Shown here: one piece after another, positions 7,226-15,252 of the stretch
Layout: the number at the start of each line of letters is the position of its first letter
How positions within the stretch are numbered: the first letter of the stretch is position 1
Assembly (NCBI GenBank): GCA_045592105.1
Contig: JAZNUB010000051.1
Coordinates: 1-34,910, forward strand
DNA length: 34,910 bases
Direction: 5' to 3'
Origin: SIG636 sp045592105
GTDB taxonomy: Bacteria; Bacillota; Clostridia; Oscillospirales; CAG-382
Notes under the pieces: model-generated
Told to the model about the DNA's origin: nothing
The model's input: the letters and a program-made list of their open reading frames with translations, nothing else
Databases searched by the model: none
Translations under genes and position numbers: made by a program

Positions 7226-8272
7226 ATGAAAATGAATTTAATGAATTTATCCAGCTATTACTACGATTTGCCTGAGGAGCTTATTGCTCAAACTCCGCTT
7301 AAGGATAGGGCATCATCTCGCCTGCTTGTTTACAACAGAGCCAAGGACGAGATAACACACGGCGTTTTTTCCGACGTTGTGAACTATTTTAATAAGGGAG
7401 ATTGCCTTGTGCTTAACGACACCAAGGTTATCCCCGCACGCCTATGGGCTAAAAGCAACCGCAACGCGGGGGATATAGAGGTTGTGCTGCTTTCCCCCGT
7501 GGAGGGCAACGGCGTTTTGTGGAAGTGCCTAACGCGCCCCGGCAAAAAAACAAAGCCCGGCACGGTTTTAAGCTTTGGCGAAGGGCTTATGACGGGTACG
7601 GTGCTTGACATAGCCGAGGAGGGCACGCGCATTATAGATTTTAAGTGTGATGCGCCGTTCCTTGAAACGGTGGATAAGATAGGCGTTATGCCCTTGCCGC
7701 CGTACATAACGAAGCGGCTTGAGGATAAGGAGAGGTACCAAACCGTTTACGCGCGAGAGCAGGGCAGTGCCGCCGCACCCACGGCGGGGCTTCATTTCAC
7801 GCCGGAGCTTTTGCAAGCCTTAAAGGATAAAGGGGTTATAATAGAAAAGGTGCTTTTACACGTTGGGCTTGGCACCTTCCGCCCCGTTAAGGAAAAGGAT
7901 TTGCGTAACCACAAAATGCATAGCGAGTTTATCCGCGTTACACAAGAGGCGGCGGATAATATAAACGCCGCAAAGCGCGCAGGGGGCAGAGTTATATCGG
8001 TTGGCACAACCTCCTGCCGCACGCTTGAAAGCGCGGCGGACGAAAACGGGATACTGCACGCAACGGAGGGGCAAACGGATATATTCCTGTACCCCGGCAA
8101 GCGGTTTAAGATAACGGATGCGCTTGTAACCAACTTCCACCTGCCCGAAAGCACGCTTATAATGCTTGTTTCCGCGTTCGCAGGCTACGAAAACACAATG
8201 CGCTTCTATAAAGAAGCCGTTGAGCAAAGATACCGCTTCTTCTCCTTTGGCGATGCGATGCTTATATGTTGA
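7226..8272 (+). CDS. queA: S-adenosylmethionine:tRNA ribosyltransferase-isomerase
   Basis: A 348-residue enzyme that transfers and isomerises the ribose of S-adenosylmethionine onto 7-aminomethyl-7-deazaguanine in tRNA, giving epoxyqueuosine. The family opening YDLPEELIAQTPLKDRASSRLLV is plain, followed by NDTKVIPARL, AAPTAGLHFT, HVGLGTFRPV and LVTNFHLPESTLIMLV. The length is normal. The start is uncertain: ATG codons at 7226, 7232 and 7241 are all in frame and none has a strong ribosome site; family alignments would favour the last (MNLSSYYYDLPE). No other queuosine gene is in the window. Confidence 0.95.
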   Translation: MKMNLMNLSSYYYDLPEELIAQTPLKDRASSRLLVYNRAKDEITHGVFSDVVNYFNKGDCLVLNDTKVIPARLWAKSNRNAGDIEVVLLSPVEGNGVLWKCLTRPGKKTKPGTVLSFGEGLMTGTVLDIAEEGTRIIDFKCDAPFLETVDKIGVMPLPPYITKRLEDKERYQTVYAREQGSAAAPTAGLHFTPELLQALKDKGVIIEKVLLHVGLGTFRPVKEKDLRNHKMHSEFIRVTQEAADNINAAKRAGGRVISVGTTSCRTLESAADENGILHATEGQTDIFLYPGKRFKITDALVTNFHLPESTLIMLVSAFAGYENTMRFYKEAVEQRYRFFSFGDAMLIC

Positions 8273-8356
8273 TGTTGCATAAATGTTTAAGCTGTATACA
8301 ATAAAAAATTAATTTTTGCAAAAGGGTAAAAACGTGAAAATTTTACATTTAATTTA

Positions 8357-8384
8357 TTGACTTTATACAATAATATGTTAAGAT
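8357..8384 (+). promoter_or_regulatory. Probable promoter of the toxin-antitoxin pair
   Basis: TTGACT (8357-8362), 16 bases, TAAGAT (8379-8384), about 40 bases before the toxin start codon. The surrounding 8273-8424 stretch is AT-rich and otherwise empty. Confidence 0.45.
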
Positions 8385-8424
8385 AAAAATTAAGAAAAAC
8401 ATATACTAATAGTGGAATGTATTT

Positions 8425-8685
8425 ATGATAATCAGATATTCAAAGGACGCTTTGAAGTTTTTAGCGAAGCTTGATAAGAAATCCGTTACAAGAATACGGG
8501 AAGCGATTAACGGCTTGACCCTTGAACCGCCTGTGGGTGATATTAAACTTATGCAAGGATATACCGATAATCGTAAAAGATTGAGAGTTGGTTCTTGGCG
8601 CATCATTTATAAGTACGGAGCAGAAGCGCAGGTTGAAATTCTTTTTATCATTGATATCGGAAACCGTGGAGATGTTTACAAATAA
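8425..8685 (+). CDS. RelE/ParE-superfamily toxin
   Basis: An 86-residue basic protein. The pattern is that of the RelE/ParE fold: an N-terminal strand (MIIRYSKDALKFLAKLD), a helix of basic residues, then GDIKLMQGYTDNRKRLRVGSWRIIYKYG and the closing strand EILFIIDIGNRGDVYK. The LRVGSWRIIY and IGNRGDVYK motifs are common in YafQ/RelE-like mRNA interferases. It would cleave mRNA at the ribosome or, if ParE-like, inhibit gyrase; the sequence does not decide. It is followed after 17 bases by a small acidic protein, the likely antitoxin, giving toxin-first order. Confidence 0.8.
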   Translation: MIIRYSKDALKFLAKLDKKSVTRIREAINGLTLEPPVGDIKLMQGYTDNRKRLRVGSWRIIYKYGAEAQVEILFIIDIGNRGDVYK

Positions 8686-8702
8686 AAAAGGAGGGCAAGT
8701 AA

Positions 8703-8921
8703 ATGTCTAATGTTGCATGGGATGCTGCAAGGCTGATGGATATGTTGCCGGAGGATGACAAGATCTTCGCTTATGAGTTTATCAAAAAGCTTGTGCTTGC
8801 ATGGGACCCCGATTTTACAAAGGTCACCTCCGAGGAAGCAAAGCGCATCGCCGCGGCGGAGAATAGCGGATTTGTTGACGAAGCAGATATTGATTGGGAT
8901 AATCTTGCTGCATTGCAGTAA
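8703..8921 (+). CDS. Small acidic protein, probable antitoxin
   Basis: A 72-residue acidic protein directly downstream of the RelE/ParE-type toxin, with an AAGGAGG ribosome site (in AAAAAAGGAGGGCAAG). The first half (MLPEDDKIFAYEFIKKLVLAWDPDFTKVT) looks helical; the second half (EEAKRIAAAENSGFVDEADIDWD) is acidic and probably wraps the toxin. No clear helix-turn-helix or ribbon-helix-helix DNA-binding domain is visible, so autoregulation is uncertain. The antitoxin role is inferred from position, size and charge. Confidence 0.65.
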   Translation: MSNVAWDAARLMDMLPEDDKIFAYEFIKKLVLAWDPDFTKVTSEEAKRIAAAENSGFVDEADIDWDNLAALQ

Positions 8922-8933
8922 AGCGGAAGATAG

Positions 8934-8967
8934 CGCAGGAGAGGGAATCTCTTGCGTTATTTTTATT
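8934..8967 (+). terminator. Terminator of the toxin-antitoxin pair
   Basis: CGCAGGAGA (8934-8942) pairs with TCTCTTGCG (8948-8956), with one G-T pair and a five-base loop. A T-rich tract follows (TTATTTTTATT). It lies 13 bases after the antitoxin stop. Confidence 0.65.
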
Positions 8968-9029
8968 AAAGATATTTTAATAAAAGCGGTATATAATGGC
9001 AGGCACAACAAATGAAGGAGCTGTTTTTT

Positions 9030-10988
9030 ATGAGCAATAAACGATTTTTGATATGCGTGTTTTCGCTGCTTGCGGTTTTTGCGTTGGTATTAACCTCTTG
9101 CGCGGTAACACCTGTTACAGAGCAAAGCAAAGAGCAAAGCGCACAGCAAAACGGCACGGAATCTGCACTTGAAAGCGAGGTTTCCGTTAGCCCCGAGGAG
9201 GTATTGGCAGGCGCGGCGCTTACGATAGAAAACGGGGGCGAGAAGCTTATAGACAAGGAGATAAGCGGCACGGTGGTTATTAACACTAAGGAATCCCTTA
9301 CTCTTGTACTTAAAAACGCTACCGTGAAAAGTGATAACGGCCCTGCAATTTACGTGCTTAACAGCAAGGAGCTTACTATAAAGCTTGAGGGCGACAGCGT
9401 TTTGTCGGACGGTGCAAGCTACGCTACTGCTTTTGCGGGCGCAAAGGGCGCGTTGTTTTCCGAGGACGATTTGCTTATCAGCGGAAGCGGTAGCCTAACC
9501 GTAACGGGCAACTACGCGCACGGCTTGGTGTGTGATGACGGTATAACCGTGGAAAGCGGTGAGATAACCGTTGTTTCCGCAGTTAAGGACGCCGTGCACG
9601 CAAACGACCTTGTGAAGATAAGCGGCGGCAGTCTTACCGTACAGCAAGCAAGCGGTGACGGTATACATTGCGAAGCAAACGTTGAAATATCGGGCGGCAA
9701 GCTGGATATAAATTCTAAGGGTGACGGTATAAAGGCGGCGGCAAACACCGCAAACGAGGACGAAATATCCGCAGAGCAGACCGTGGCAAGCTGTAACGTT
9801 ACGATAAGCGGCGGCGAGATAAAGATAAACTCCGAAGAGGACGGTATACAGGCAGACAGCGCGCTTGTTGTAAGCAACGGCGTGATAGACGTAACCACTA
9901 CGGGCGTTGTAAACAAAACCAATCAGGGTGAAACATTCCCCGGTGGTGGCGGTATGTTCCCCGGTGGCGGATTTGGCGGCGGCACAAGGCCGGGCAGAGG
10001 GGAACGCCCCAATCAGGGCACAACCCCGCAGGAAACACCTCCGCAGGATACTCCTCCGCAGGATATGTTCCCGCAGGACCCCAATGCAGGTATGGTACAG
10101 CCCGATGCACCGATGGATAACACAAGCACCACTACCACGCAAAGCGACAGTAGTAAAGGCCTTAAAGCGGGCAGTACCTTAACTGTAAGCGGCGGTACCG
10201 TAAGCATTAATTCCACAGACGATGCTTTGCACAGCAACGGCAACGTGGATATACAAAACGGCACTATCAACGTAAAGACCAACGATGACGCCGTGCATGC
10301 AGACAACGCCGTTACAATAAACGGCGGCACTATATCGGTAACAAGTTGTTACGAGGGTATAGAGGGTATGAGCATAGAAATAAACGATGGTAATATAAGC
10401 ATAACCTCTACCGATGACGGCTTGAACGCCGCAGACGGTACTGCATCCAACAACCGCCCCGGTCAGGCAAACAGCGCAAACAGCCTTGTTATAAACGGCG
10501 GCTACCTGTATGTGAACGCAGAGGGTGACGGCTTGGATTCTAACGGCACGCTAACCGTAAACGGCGGCACCGTGCTTGTGGACGGCCCTAACGGCAGAGG
10601 CAACGGCCCCATTGATGCAGACGGGGCAAGGCTTGTAAACGGCGGCTTCCTTATAGCAACGGGCGGCACGGATATGCTGGAAAGCCCGCAAGCAAGCAGT
10701 AAGCAAAACTGCGCGGTTATCTATGCGGGCAGCTTAGCTGCCAACACCACCGTTGCGCTAACAAACGGCAAGGGCGAGGCGATATTCTGCTACACGCTTT
10801 CCAAGGCGGCACAAACGCTTACAATTTCTATGCCTGAGCTTGAGATAGGCGAAACCTACACCCTGTATACAGGCGTAACGCCCTCTGACACGGCAAGTAA
10901 ATTGCTGTATGGCAACGGTGTTAGCTTCACAGGGGGCAGAGAGGCGGCAAGCTACACTCAAAGCTCCGTTGTATCACAAGCAAGATAA
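9030..10988 (+). CDS. Cthe_2159-like carbohydrate-binding beta-helix lipoprotein
   Basis: I place the start at ATG 9030 because AAGGAG (9015-9020) lies nine bases before it; an upstream in-frame ATG at 9012 has no such site. The 652-residue product has a lipoprotein signal with LTSC lipobox (C24). The rest is many short repeats of the form ISGG-x-(I/L)-x-V/I-x-S-x-(G/D)DG(I/L), with asparagine, glycine and aspartate turns, typical of a right-handed beta-helix. This is the layout of Cthe_2159-like proteins, described as calcium-dependent polygalacturonate binders. A low-complexity insert at roughly residues 300-375 is rich in glycine, proline and glutamine (FPGGGGMFPGGGFGGG, then PPQDTPPQD). 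It would sit on the outer membrane face and bind plant polysaccharide; no catalytic residues could be assigned. A TATAAT box lies at 8992-8997 without a good -35. Confidence 0.8.
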   Translation: MSNKRFLICVFSLLAVFALVLTSCAVTPVTEQSKEQSAQQNGTESALESEVSVSPEEVLAGAALTIENGGEKLIDKEISGTVVINTKESLTLVLKNATVKSDNGPAIYVLNSKELTIKLEGDSVLSDGASYATAFAGAKGALFSEDDLLISGSGSLTVTGNYAHGLVCDDGITVESGEITVVSAVKDAVHANDLVKISGGSLTVQQASGDGIHCEANVEISGGKLDINSKGDGIKAAANTANEDEISAEQTVASCNVTISGGEIKINSEEDGIQADSALVVSNGVIDVTTTGVVNKTNQGETFPGGGGMFPGGGFGGGTRPGRGERPNQGTTPQETPPQDTPPQDMFPQDPNAGMVQPDAPMDNTSTTTTQSDSSKGLKAGSTLTVSGGTVSINSTDDALHSNGNVDIQNGTINVKTNDDAVHADNAVTINGGTISVTSCYEGIEGMSIEINDGNISITSTDDGLNAADGTASNNRPGQANSANSLVINGGYLYVNAEGDGLDSNGTLTVNGGTVLVDGPNGRGNGPIDADGARLVNGGFLIATGGTDMLESPQASSKQNCAVIYAGSLAANTTVALTNGKGEAIFCYTLSKAAQTLTISMPELEIGETYTLYTGVTPSDTASKLLYGNGVSFTGGREAASYTQSSVVSQAR

Positions 10989-11007
10989 AAGCTTATAATA
11001 ATTTAGT

Positions 11008-11046
11008 GAAGCCCGAACGGTTTAAAACCGCGGGCTTCGCTTTTTT
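11008..11046 (+). terminator. Terminator after the beta-helix lipoprotein
   Basis: GAAGCCCG (11008-11015) pairs with CGGGCTTC (11031-11038), continued by an inner CGGTTT/AAACCG stem with an AA bulge. TTTTTT follows at 11041-11046. Confidence 0.8.
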
Positions 11047-11089
11047 ATCGGGGCTTCCAAGAAGCCGTGGTGTTTTTGTTAAACGCTTG

Positions 11090-11118
11090 TTGCGGTTAGC
11101 AAAGTTTTGTGCTATACT
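11090..11118 (+). promoter_or_regulatory. Probable promoter of the pgeF-dus operon
   Basis: TTGCGG (11090-11095), 17 bases, TATACT (11113-11118). The predicted transcription start near 11125 lies only about 10 bases before the GTG at 11136, which makes the later in-frame GTG at 11148 a possible true start. Confidence 0.5.
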
Positions 11119-11135
11119 TGTATATGTGAAAGGTT

Positions 11136-11960
11136 GTGAACTATCAAGTGAAGGAAAAATATACGGAATATAACAGCCCTATCAGCTATATATGCAGTCC
11201 GCTTTTTGAAAAGCACGGTGTTTCGCACATGTTTACGCGGCGTGCCGGCGGCGTTAGCACGGGTGTATATTCAAGCCTTAATTTTGCCGCAGGCAGTGGC
11301 GTGCCTGCCGACAGTTGGGACAACGTGGTGGAAAACCACCGCCGTGCCGCCGCTGTTTTCGGTATGCGTGCGGAGGATATATGCAGAAGCTATCAAACGC
11401 ACACCGTAAAGGTGATTGCAGTAAACTCCGAGCATCGCGGCACGGGGCTTACAAAGCCACCGTTTAGCGAGGGTGTGGATGGGCTTGTGTGTGCAGAGCG
11501 CGGCGTGCTTTTAAGCGTGCGCGGTGCGGATTGCGTTACGGTGCTTTTGTACGACGTTAAGAACAAAATATGCGGGGCTTGCCATTCGGGCTGGCGCGGT
11601 ACGGCGGGCGGTATCGTAGCAAACACCGTTTTGGAGATGTGCCGCTTGGGTGCAAGCAGAAGCGATATAATCGCGGCGATAGGCCCCTCTGTGGGCGGTT
11701 GCTGTTACCGCGTGAACGAGGACGTGTATACCGAGTTCATCAAGGCAAACGGTGATTTTGCCGATTGCTTTAGGCAAAGCGAAGACGGGCTGTACCTTAA
11801 CCTTCAAGAAGCGATAACGCAAACGCTTATAAAATCGGGCGTTGGCTACGAAAATATATCCGATTGCGGAGAGTGTACCGTGTGCAACGGTAACAACTAT
11901 TTTTCACACAGAACAAGCGGTGTAATGCGCGGCACTATGGCGGCGTTTATAACCGTTTAG
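11136..11960 (+). CDS. pgeF: PgeF / YfiH-family multi-copper-oxidase-like purine nucleoside phosphorylase
   Basis: A 274-residue protein of the YfiH/LACC1 family (old name polyphenol oxidase or laccase domain protein). Members act on purine nucleosides (phosphorylase/deaminase) and in Escherichia coli correct wrongly built peptidoglycan precursors. Family signatures seen: HMFTRRAGGVSTGVYSSLN, the SYQTHT motif, SVRGADCVTVLLYD, CHSGWRGTAGG with catalytic His and Cys, and IGPSVGGCCYRV. The start is non-ATG: GTG 11136 has a GAAAGG only two bases upstream, while GTG 11148 has it 14 bases away; neither is ideal. It is first gene of a tight operon, 14 bases before yhaO. Confidence 0.88.
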   Translation: MNYQVKEKYTEYNSPISYICSPLFEKHGVSHMFTRRAGGVSTGVYSSLNFAAGSGVPADSWDNVVENHRRAAAVFGMRAEDICRSYQTHTVKVIAVNSEHRGTGLTKPPFSEGVDGLVCAERGVLLSVRGADCVTVLLYDVKNKICGACHSGWRGTAGGIVANTVLEMCRLGASRSDIIAAIGPSVGGCCYRVNEDVYTEFIKANGDFADCFRQSEDGLYLNLQEAITQTLIKSGVGYENISDCGECTVCNGNNYFSHRTSGVMRGTMAAFITV

Positions 11961-11974
11961 CAAGGGGGCATTTT

Positions 11975-13093
11975 ATGAACAGCGTTAAGATATTTCATAT
12001 AGCGGATGCACATCTTGATGCACCGTTTACCTCGCTTCCCCCGTGGGAGGCGGACAGTGCGCGCCTAAGCCTGAAAAGTGCGTTTGCCGCGGCAGTGCTT
12101 GCGGCTAAGAACCGTGGCGTGCAGTTGTTTTTTATTTCGGGCGATTTGTTTGACGGCGCTTACGTAACGCCCGATACTAAGGAGTTTGTTTGCGATAAGA
12201 TAGCCTCGTTTCCGGAGTGCAAATTTTTCATAGCACCCGGTAACCACGACCCTTATGATGCAAACTCGCACTACAAGCGTATGAAGCTGCCCGAAAACGC
12301 ATACGTTTTCGGCAACAAGGAGCGCGTTTGCATAGACGAGCTTGGCGTGGACGTATACGGCTTTGGCTTTGGCGCACAGGCAGAGGAGCAAAGCCCTATA
12401 ACAGGCTATCCCGCGCTTAACCCCGATAGGATAAACATACTTGTTTGCCACGGCGATATCGGCAACGCAGGCTCTGTGTACGGCCCTATAACCAAGCAGG
12501 AGATAGCGCAAAGCGGCTTTGACTATATCGCGCTTGGGCATATCCACAAGGCAAGCGGAGTGCAATGCGAAAACGGCGTGTACTACGCCTACCCCGGCTG
12601 TATTGAGGGGCGCGGCTTTGACGAAACGGGGGACAAGGGCGCGCTTTACGGCACCGTGTCCAAGGGCGAGGTGCAGCTTGCCTTTCTTCCGCTTGCGCGC
12701 AGGAGGTACGAATGCCTCACGCTTGACCTAACGGGAGTGGAGGAGCGCGCGGGTGCTATGGAGCTTTTGCGTGCGGCGTTGCGCCCGTACGGGGGCGATT
12801 TTCGCGTTAGGATAACGCTTACGGGTAGCCCAGAAAACGCGTTTGTTATTAAAGCCGAGGGCTTGGACGGTGGCGGCTCTGCACCCGCGTTGGTGGAGAT
12901 AATAGACAAAACAAGCCCCGCGCTAAAGCTTACGGAGATAGAAAAGGAAAACACTCTGCGCGGTGTGTTTTGCCGCCGTATGCAGGCAAGGCTTGCTTTG
13001 CTTCCTGAGGATAGCGATGAGTACGCCGTTTGCCAAAGGGCGTTAAGGCTTGGGCTTGCCGCGCTGGACGGCAGAGATATAGCGGGGGTATAG
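11975..13093 (+). CDS. yhaO: Metallophosphoesterase, SbcD/YhaO-type DNA nuclease subunit
   Basis: A 372-residue calcineurin-like phosphoesterase related to SbcD/Mre11. All metal-binding motifs are present: D11 and H13 in IADAHLDAPF, D57 in SGDLFDG, N90/H91 in GNHDPYD, H159 in CHGDIG, and H189/H191 in ALGHIHKA. The C-terminal third (from about residue 235) is the YhaO-type cap that would contact the ATPase partner. A GGGGG ribosome site precedes the ATG. The partner gene follows after four bases. The complex is expected to process DNA ends or blocked DNA, but the role of YhaO/YhaN in particular is little studied. Confidence 0.88.
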   Translation: MNSVKIFHIADAHLDAPFTSLPPWEADSARLSLKSAFAAAVLAAKNRGVQLFFISGDLFDGAYVTPDTKEFVCDKIASFPECKFFIAPGNHDPYDANSHYKRMKLPENAYVFGNKERVCIDELGVDVYGFGFGAQAEEQSPITGYPALNPDRINILVCHGDIGNAGSVYGPITKQEIAQSGFDYIALGHIHKASGVQCENGVYYAYPGCIEGRGFDETGDKGALYGTVSKGEVQLAFLPLARRRYECLTLDLTGVEERAGAMELLRAALRPYGGDFRVRITLTGSPENAFVIKAEGLDGGGSAPALVEIIDKTSPALKLTEIEKENTLRGVFCRRMQARLALLPEDSDEYAVCQRALRLGLAALDGRDIAGV

Positions 13094-13097
13094 CGGT

Positions 13098-15239
13098 ATG
13101 AGCAAGGCTTTATATATAGAACGCATTGATATAAGCGCGTTTGGCGGTATCAGCCAAAAAAGCGTTAGCTTTGAAAACGGGCTTAACCTTATAAAAGCAC
13201 CCAACGAAAGCGGAAAAAGCACGCTTGCGGCGGCTTTGCGCTTTGCGCTGTACGGCTTTAAGGGGCGTAGCACCTCTATAGCGGAGAACCCCAAAAAAAT
13301 GTATATGCCGTGGTCGGGCGCGGCGGCATCCGTTGCGGTAACCATAGGCGGCAGTAGGCGCTTGCGGATAGAGCGCACCGCACAGGGCACGAAGGAGCAG
13401 GCCGTTTGCACGGACCTTGTAACGGGCAAGCCCTTGTTCACAGGGCTTTGCTTTGGCGAGGAGCTGTTTGGCATAAGCGCGGAAACCTTTGAAAAAACGC
13501 TGTTTTTCTCTACGCTAAACCCGCCCGAAAGCAAGGATACGGAGCTGGCGTCTGCCTTGCAAAACCTTGTTTTCTCTGCCGATGAGCAGATAGGCACGGA
13601 GAAGGCGGCAAAGGTGCTAACGGCGCACAAAAATGCGCTAAAGGGGCGCACCGCAGGCAGTGGAGAGCTTCCGCGGCTTGAGCTGGAAGAGCAAAGGCTT
13701 GAGGAAAAGCTGCTTTACGAAAAGAGCGCGATGCAGGAGATAAGCGCGCTTGAAGCGGCGGCAATGCAAACGGAAAAGGCGGCGTGTGAGCGCGCACAGC
13801 AAGCGCGTTTGCTTGAAACGGAAAAGCATAATTTAGATAAATATCGCGCCTTTATTGCTATGGCGGAGTATCAAACGCTAAAGGAAAAGGCAAACGAAGC
13901 CACGGCACAGCTTGAAGCGGCGGAGTATAAGGATATAAGCCTTGAGGAGATAGAAAGCTGCCGCGCGGCAAGGGAGGAAAAGAACCGTGCCGCAAAGCGG
14001 TTGGAGGAGGCAAGGCAACAGCACGCCGATGCGTTAGCGGCGCTTCCCACCAAGGCCGTGGACGAGGATAGGCTGATTAACACCTATCGCAAATACAAAA
14101 ACAGTAAAGCTATTGCGCTTGTACTGCTGTTGGCGGGCATATTGATTTGTGCGCTTGGCGTTGCTTGCGTGGTGCTTTCGATGCAAAAGCTTGTAGCGTA
14201 CGCCGTTATAGGCACAGGGCTGTTGTTTGCGGTTTTGGCGTGCTTTGTTTCCGTTTCCGCGCGTGGCGGTGTAAAAAAAGCAGGCTTTAAATCCGCCGCG
14301 CTTCTCAGCACGGCGATAGAGGGCTTGCCTGCCGTTCGTGCCGAGCGTGAAAGCCTTAAAGCGCGTGCGGAGAACGCAGGCATAAAGGCAAATCAAGCGG
14401 CGGCGGAATACGAAAACGCAAGGCGTGCTTTCAAAGCTCTTGTTCCTTCCGAAACGGATGAGGAGATAGACAGGATGTACGCAGGCTACGTAACGGCAAG
14501 CAATTTGCGCGTTGCAAAGCAAGCGGCAGACGGCGCAGTATCAAGCTTTGAGGCGATAAATGACGTTAAGGAGCTGTCCGTACTGGCGGAGGGTGCTGTA
14601 AAGCCCCAAAAACCGCGTGAGCAGATAGAAACGGAATACAAATTTGCAACCCAAAGCGCGGCAGGGCTTAAAGACAAGCTAAACGATCTAAAAAACAAGA
14701 TAGAGGTACTAAAGGCGGCGGGGAACGACCCGTGCGATACCGAAAGCAAGCTTTTGTGGACGCGTTCGCAGATACAGCAAAAGCAAAAAGAGCACAGCGC
14801 GCTAACGCTTGCGCTTGAGGAGCTGGAGGCGGCAAGCAACGAGATGCGCTCCTCCATATCTCCGCGCATAGCTTCGATAGCGGGCAACTATTTTGCCGTT
14901 GCAACAGGCGGCAAGTACAGGAATATAGAGCTGGACACGCGAATGTATATGTCTTACGAAAGCGAAAGCGGCGTTAAAAGTGCAGAGCATCTAAGTGCCG
15001 GTACAAGAGAAACGGCGTACCTATGCTTGCGGCTTGCTCTTATCAAGCTTATATACGGCGATATGAACGTGCCCGTGCTGTTGGACGATGCGTTTGCACA
15101 TACCGATAACACGCGTCTTGGCGGCTTGCTTGGGCTGTTTCGCGACAGTGGCAATCAGGTTATAATAACAAGCTGTACCGATAGGGAGGAAAAGATGCTT
15201 GCCCAAATCGGTGCGGAGTACAAAAACGTTTTGTTATAG
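13098..15239 (+). CDS. yhaN: YhaN-type SbcC/Rad50-like ATPase with central membrane hairpin
   Basis: A 713-residue AAA/ABC-type ATPase. Walker A is APNESGKST (34-42). The ABC signature is LSAGT (632-636), followed by Walker B VLLDDA (660-665), so the head is formed by the two ends as in SbcC. Coiled coil spans roughly 190-330 and 400-620. Between the coils, about residues 335-388, are two hydrophobic stretches (IALVLLLAGILICALGVAC and AYAVIGTGLLFAVLACFVS) that look like a membrane hairpin where SbcC has its zinc hook. This is a YhaN-like layout and suggests the complex is tied to the membrane. It overlaps no neighbour and is followed by recG. Confidence 0.85.
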   Translation: MSKALYIERIDISAFGGISQKSVSFENGLNLIKAPNESGKSTLAAALRFALYGFKGRSTSIAENPKKMYMPWSGAAASVAVTIGGSRRLRIERTAQGTKEQAVCTDLVTGKPLFTGLCFGEELFGISAETFEKTLFFSTLNPPESKDTELASALQNLVFSADEQIGTEKAAKVLTAHKNALKGRTAGSGELPRLELEEQRLEEKLLYEKSAMQEISALEAAAMQTEKAACERAQQARLLETEKHNLDKYRAFIAMAEYQTLKEKANEATAQLEAAEYKDISLEEIESCRAAREEKNRAAKRLEEARQQHADALAALPTKAVDEDRLINTYRKYKNSKAIALVLLLAGILICALGVACVVLSMQKLVAYAVIGTGLLFAVLACFVSVSARGGVKKAGFKSAALLSTAIEGLPAVRAERESLKARAENAGIKANQAAAEYENARRAFKALVPSETDEEIDRMYAGYVTASNLRVAKQAADGAVSSFEAINDVKELSVLAEGAVKPQKPREQIETEYKFATQSAAGLKDKLNDLKNKIEVLKAAGNDPCDTESKLLWTRSQIQQKQKEHSALTLALEELEAASNEMRSSISPRIASIAGNYFAVATGGKYRNIELDTRMYMSYESESGVKSAEHLSAGTRETAYLCLRLALIKLIYGDMNVPVLLDDAFAHTDNTRLGGLLGLFRDSGNQVIITSCTDREEKMLAQIGAEYKNVLL

Positions 15240-15252
15240 AACAGAGGCTTTT

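Noticed and set aside
15199..15252. Longer N-terminus of RecG starting inside yhaN
   Set aside because: The stretch overlaps yhaN coding sequence and the RecG family opening begins at MNYQTDTPLRFLKGVG (15253).
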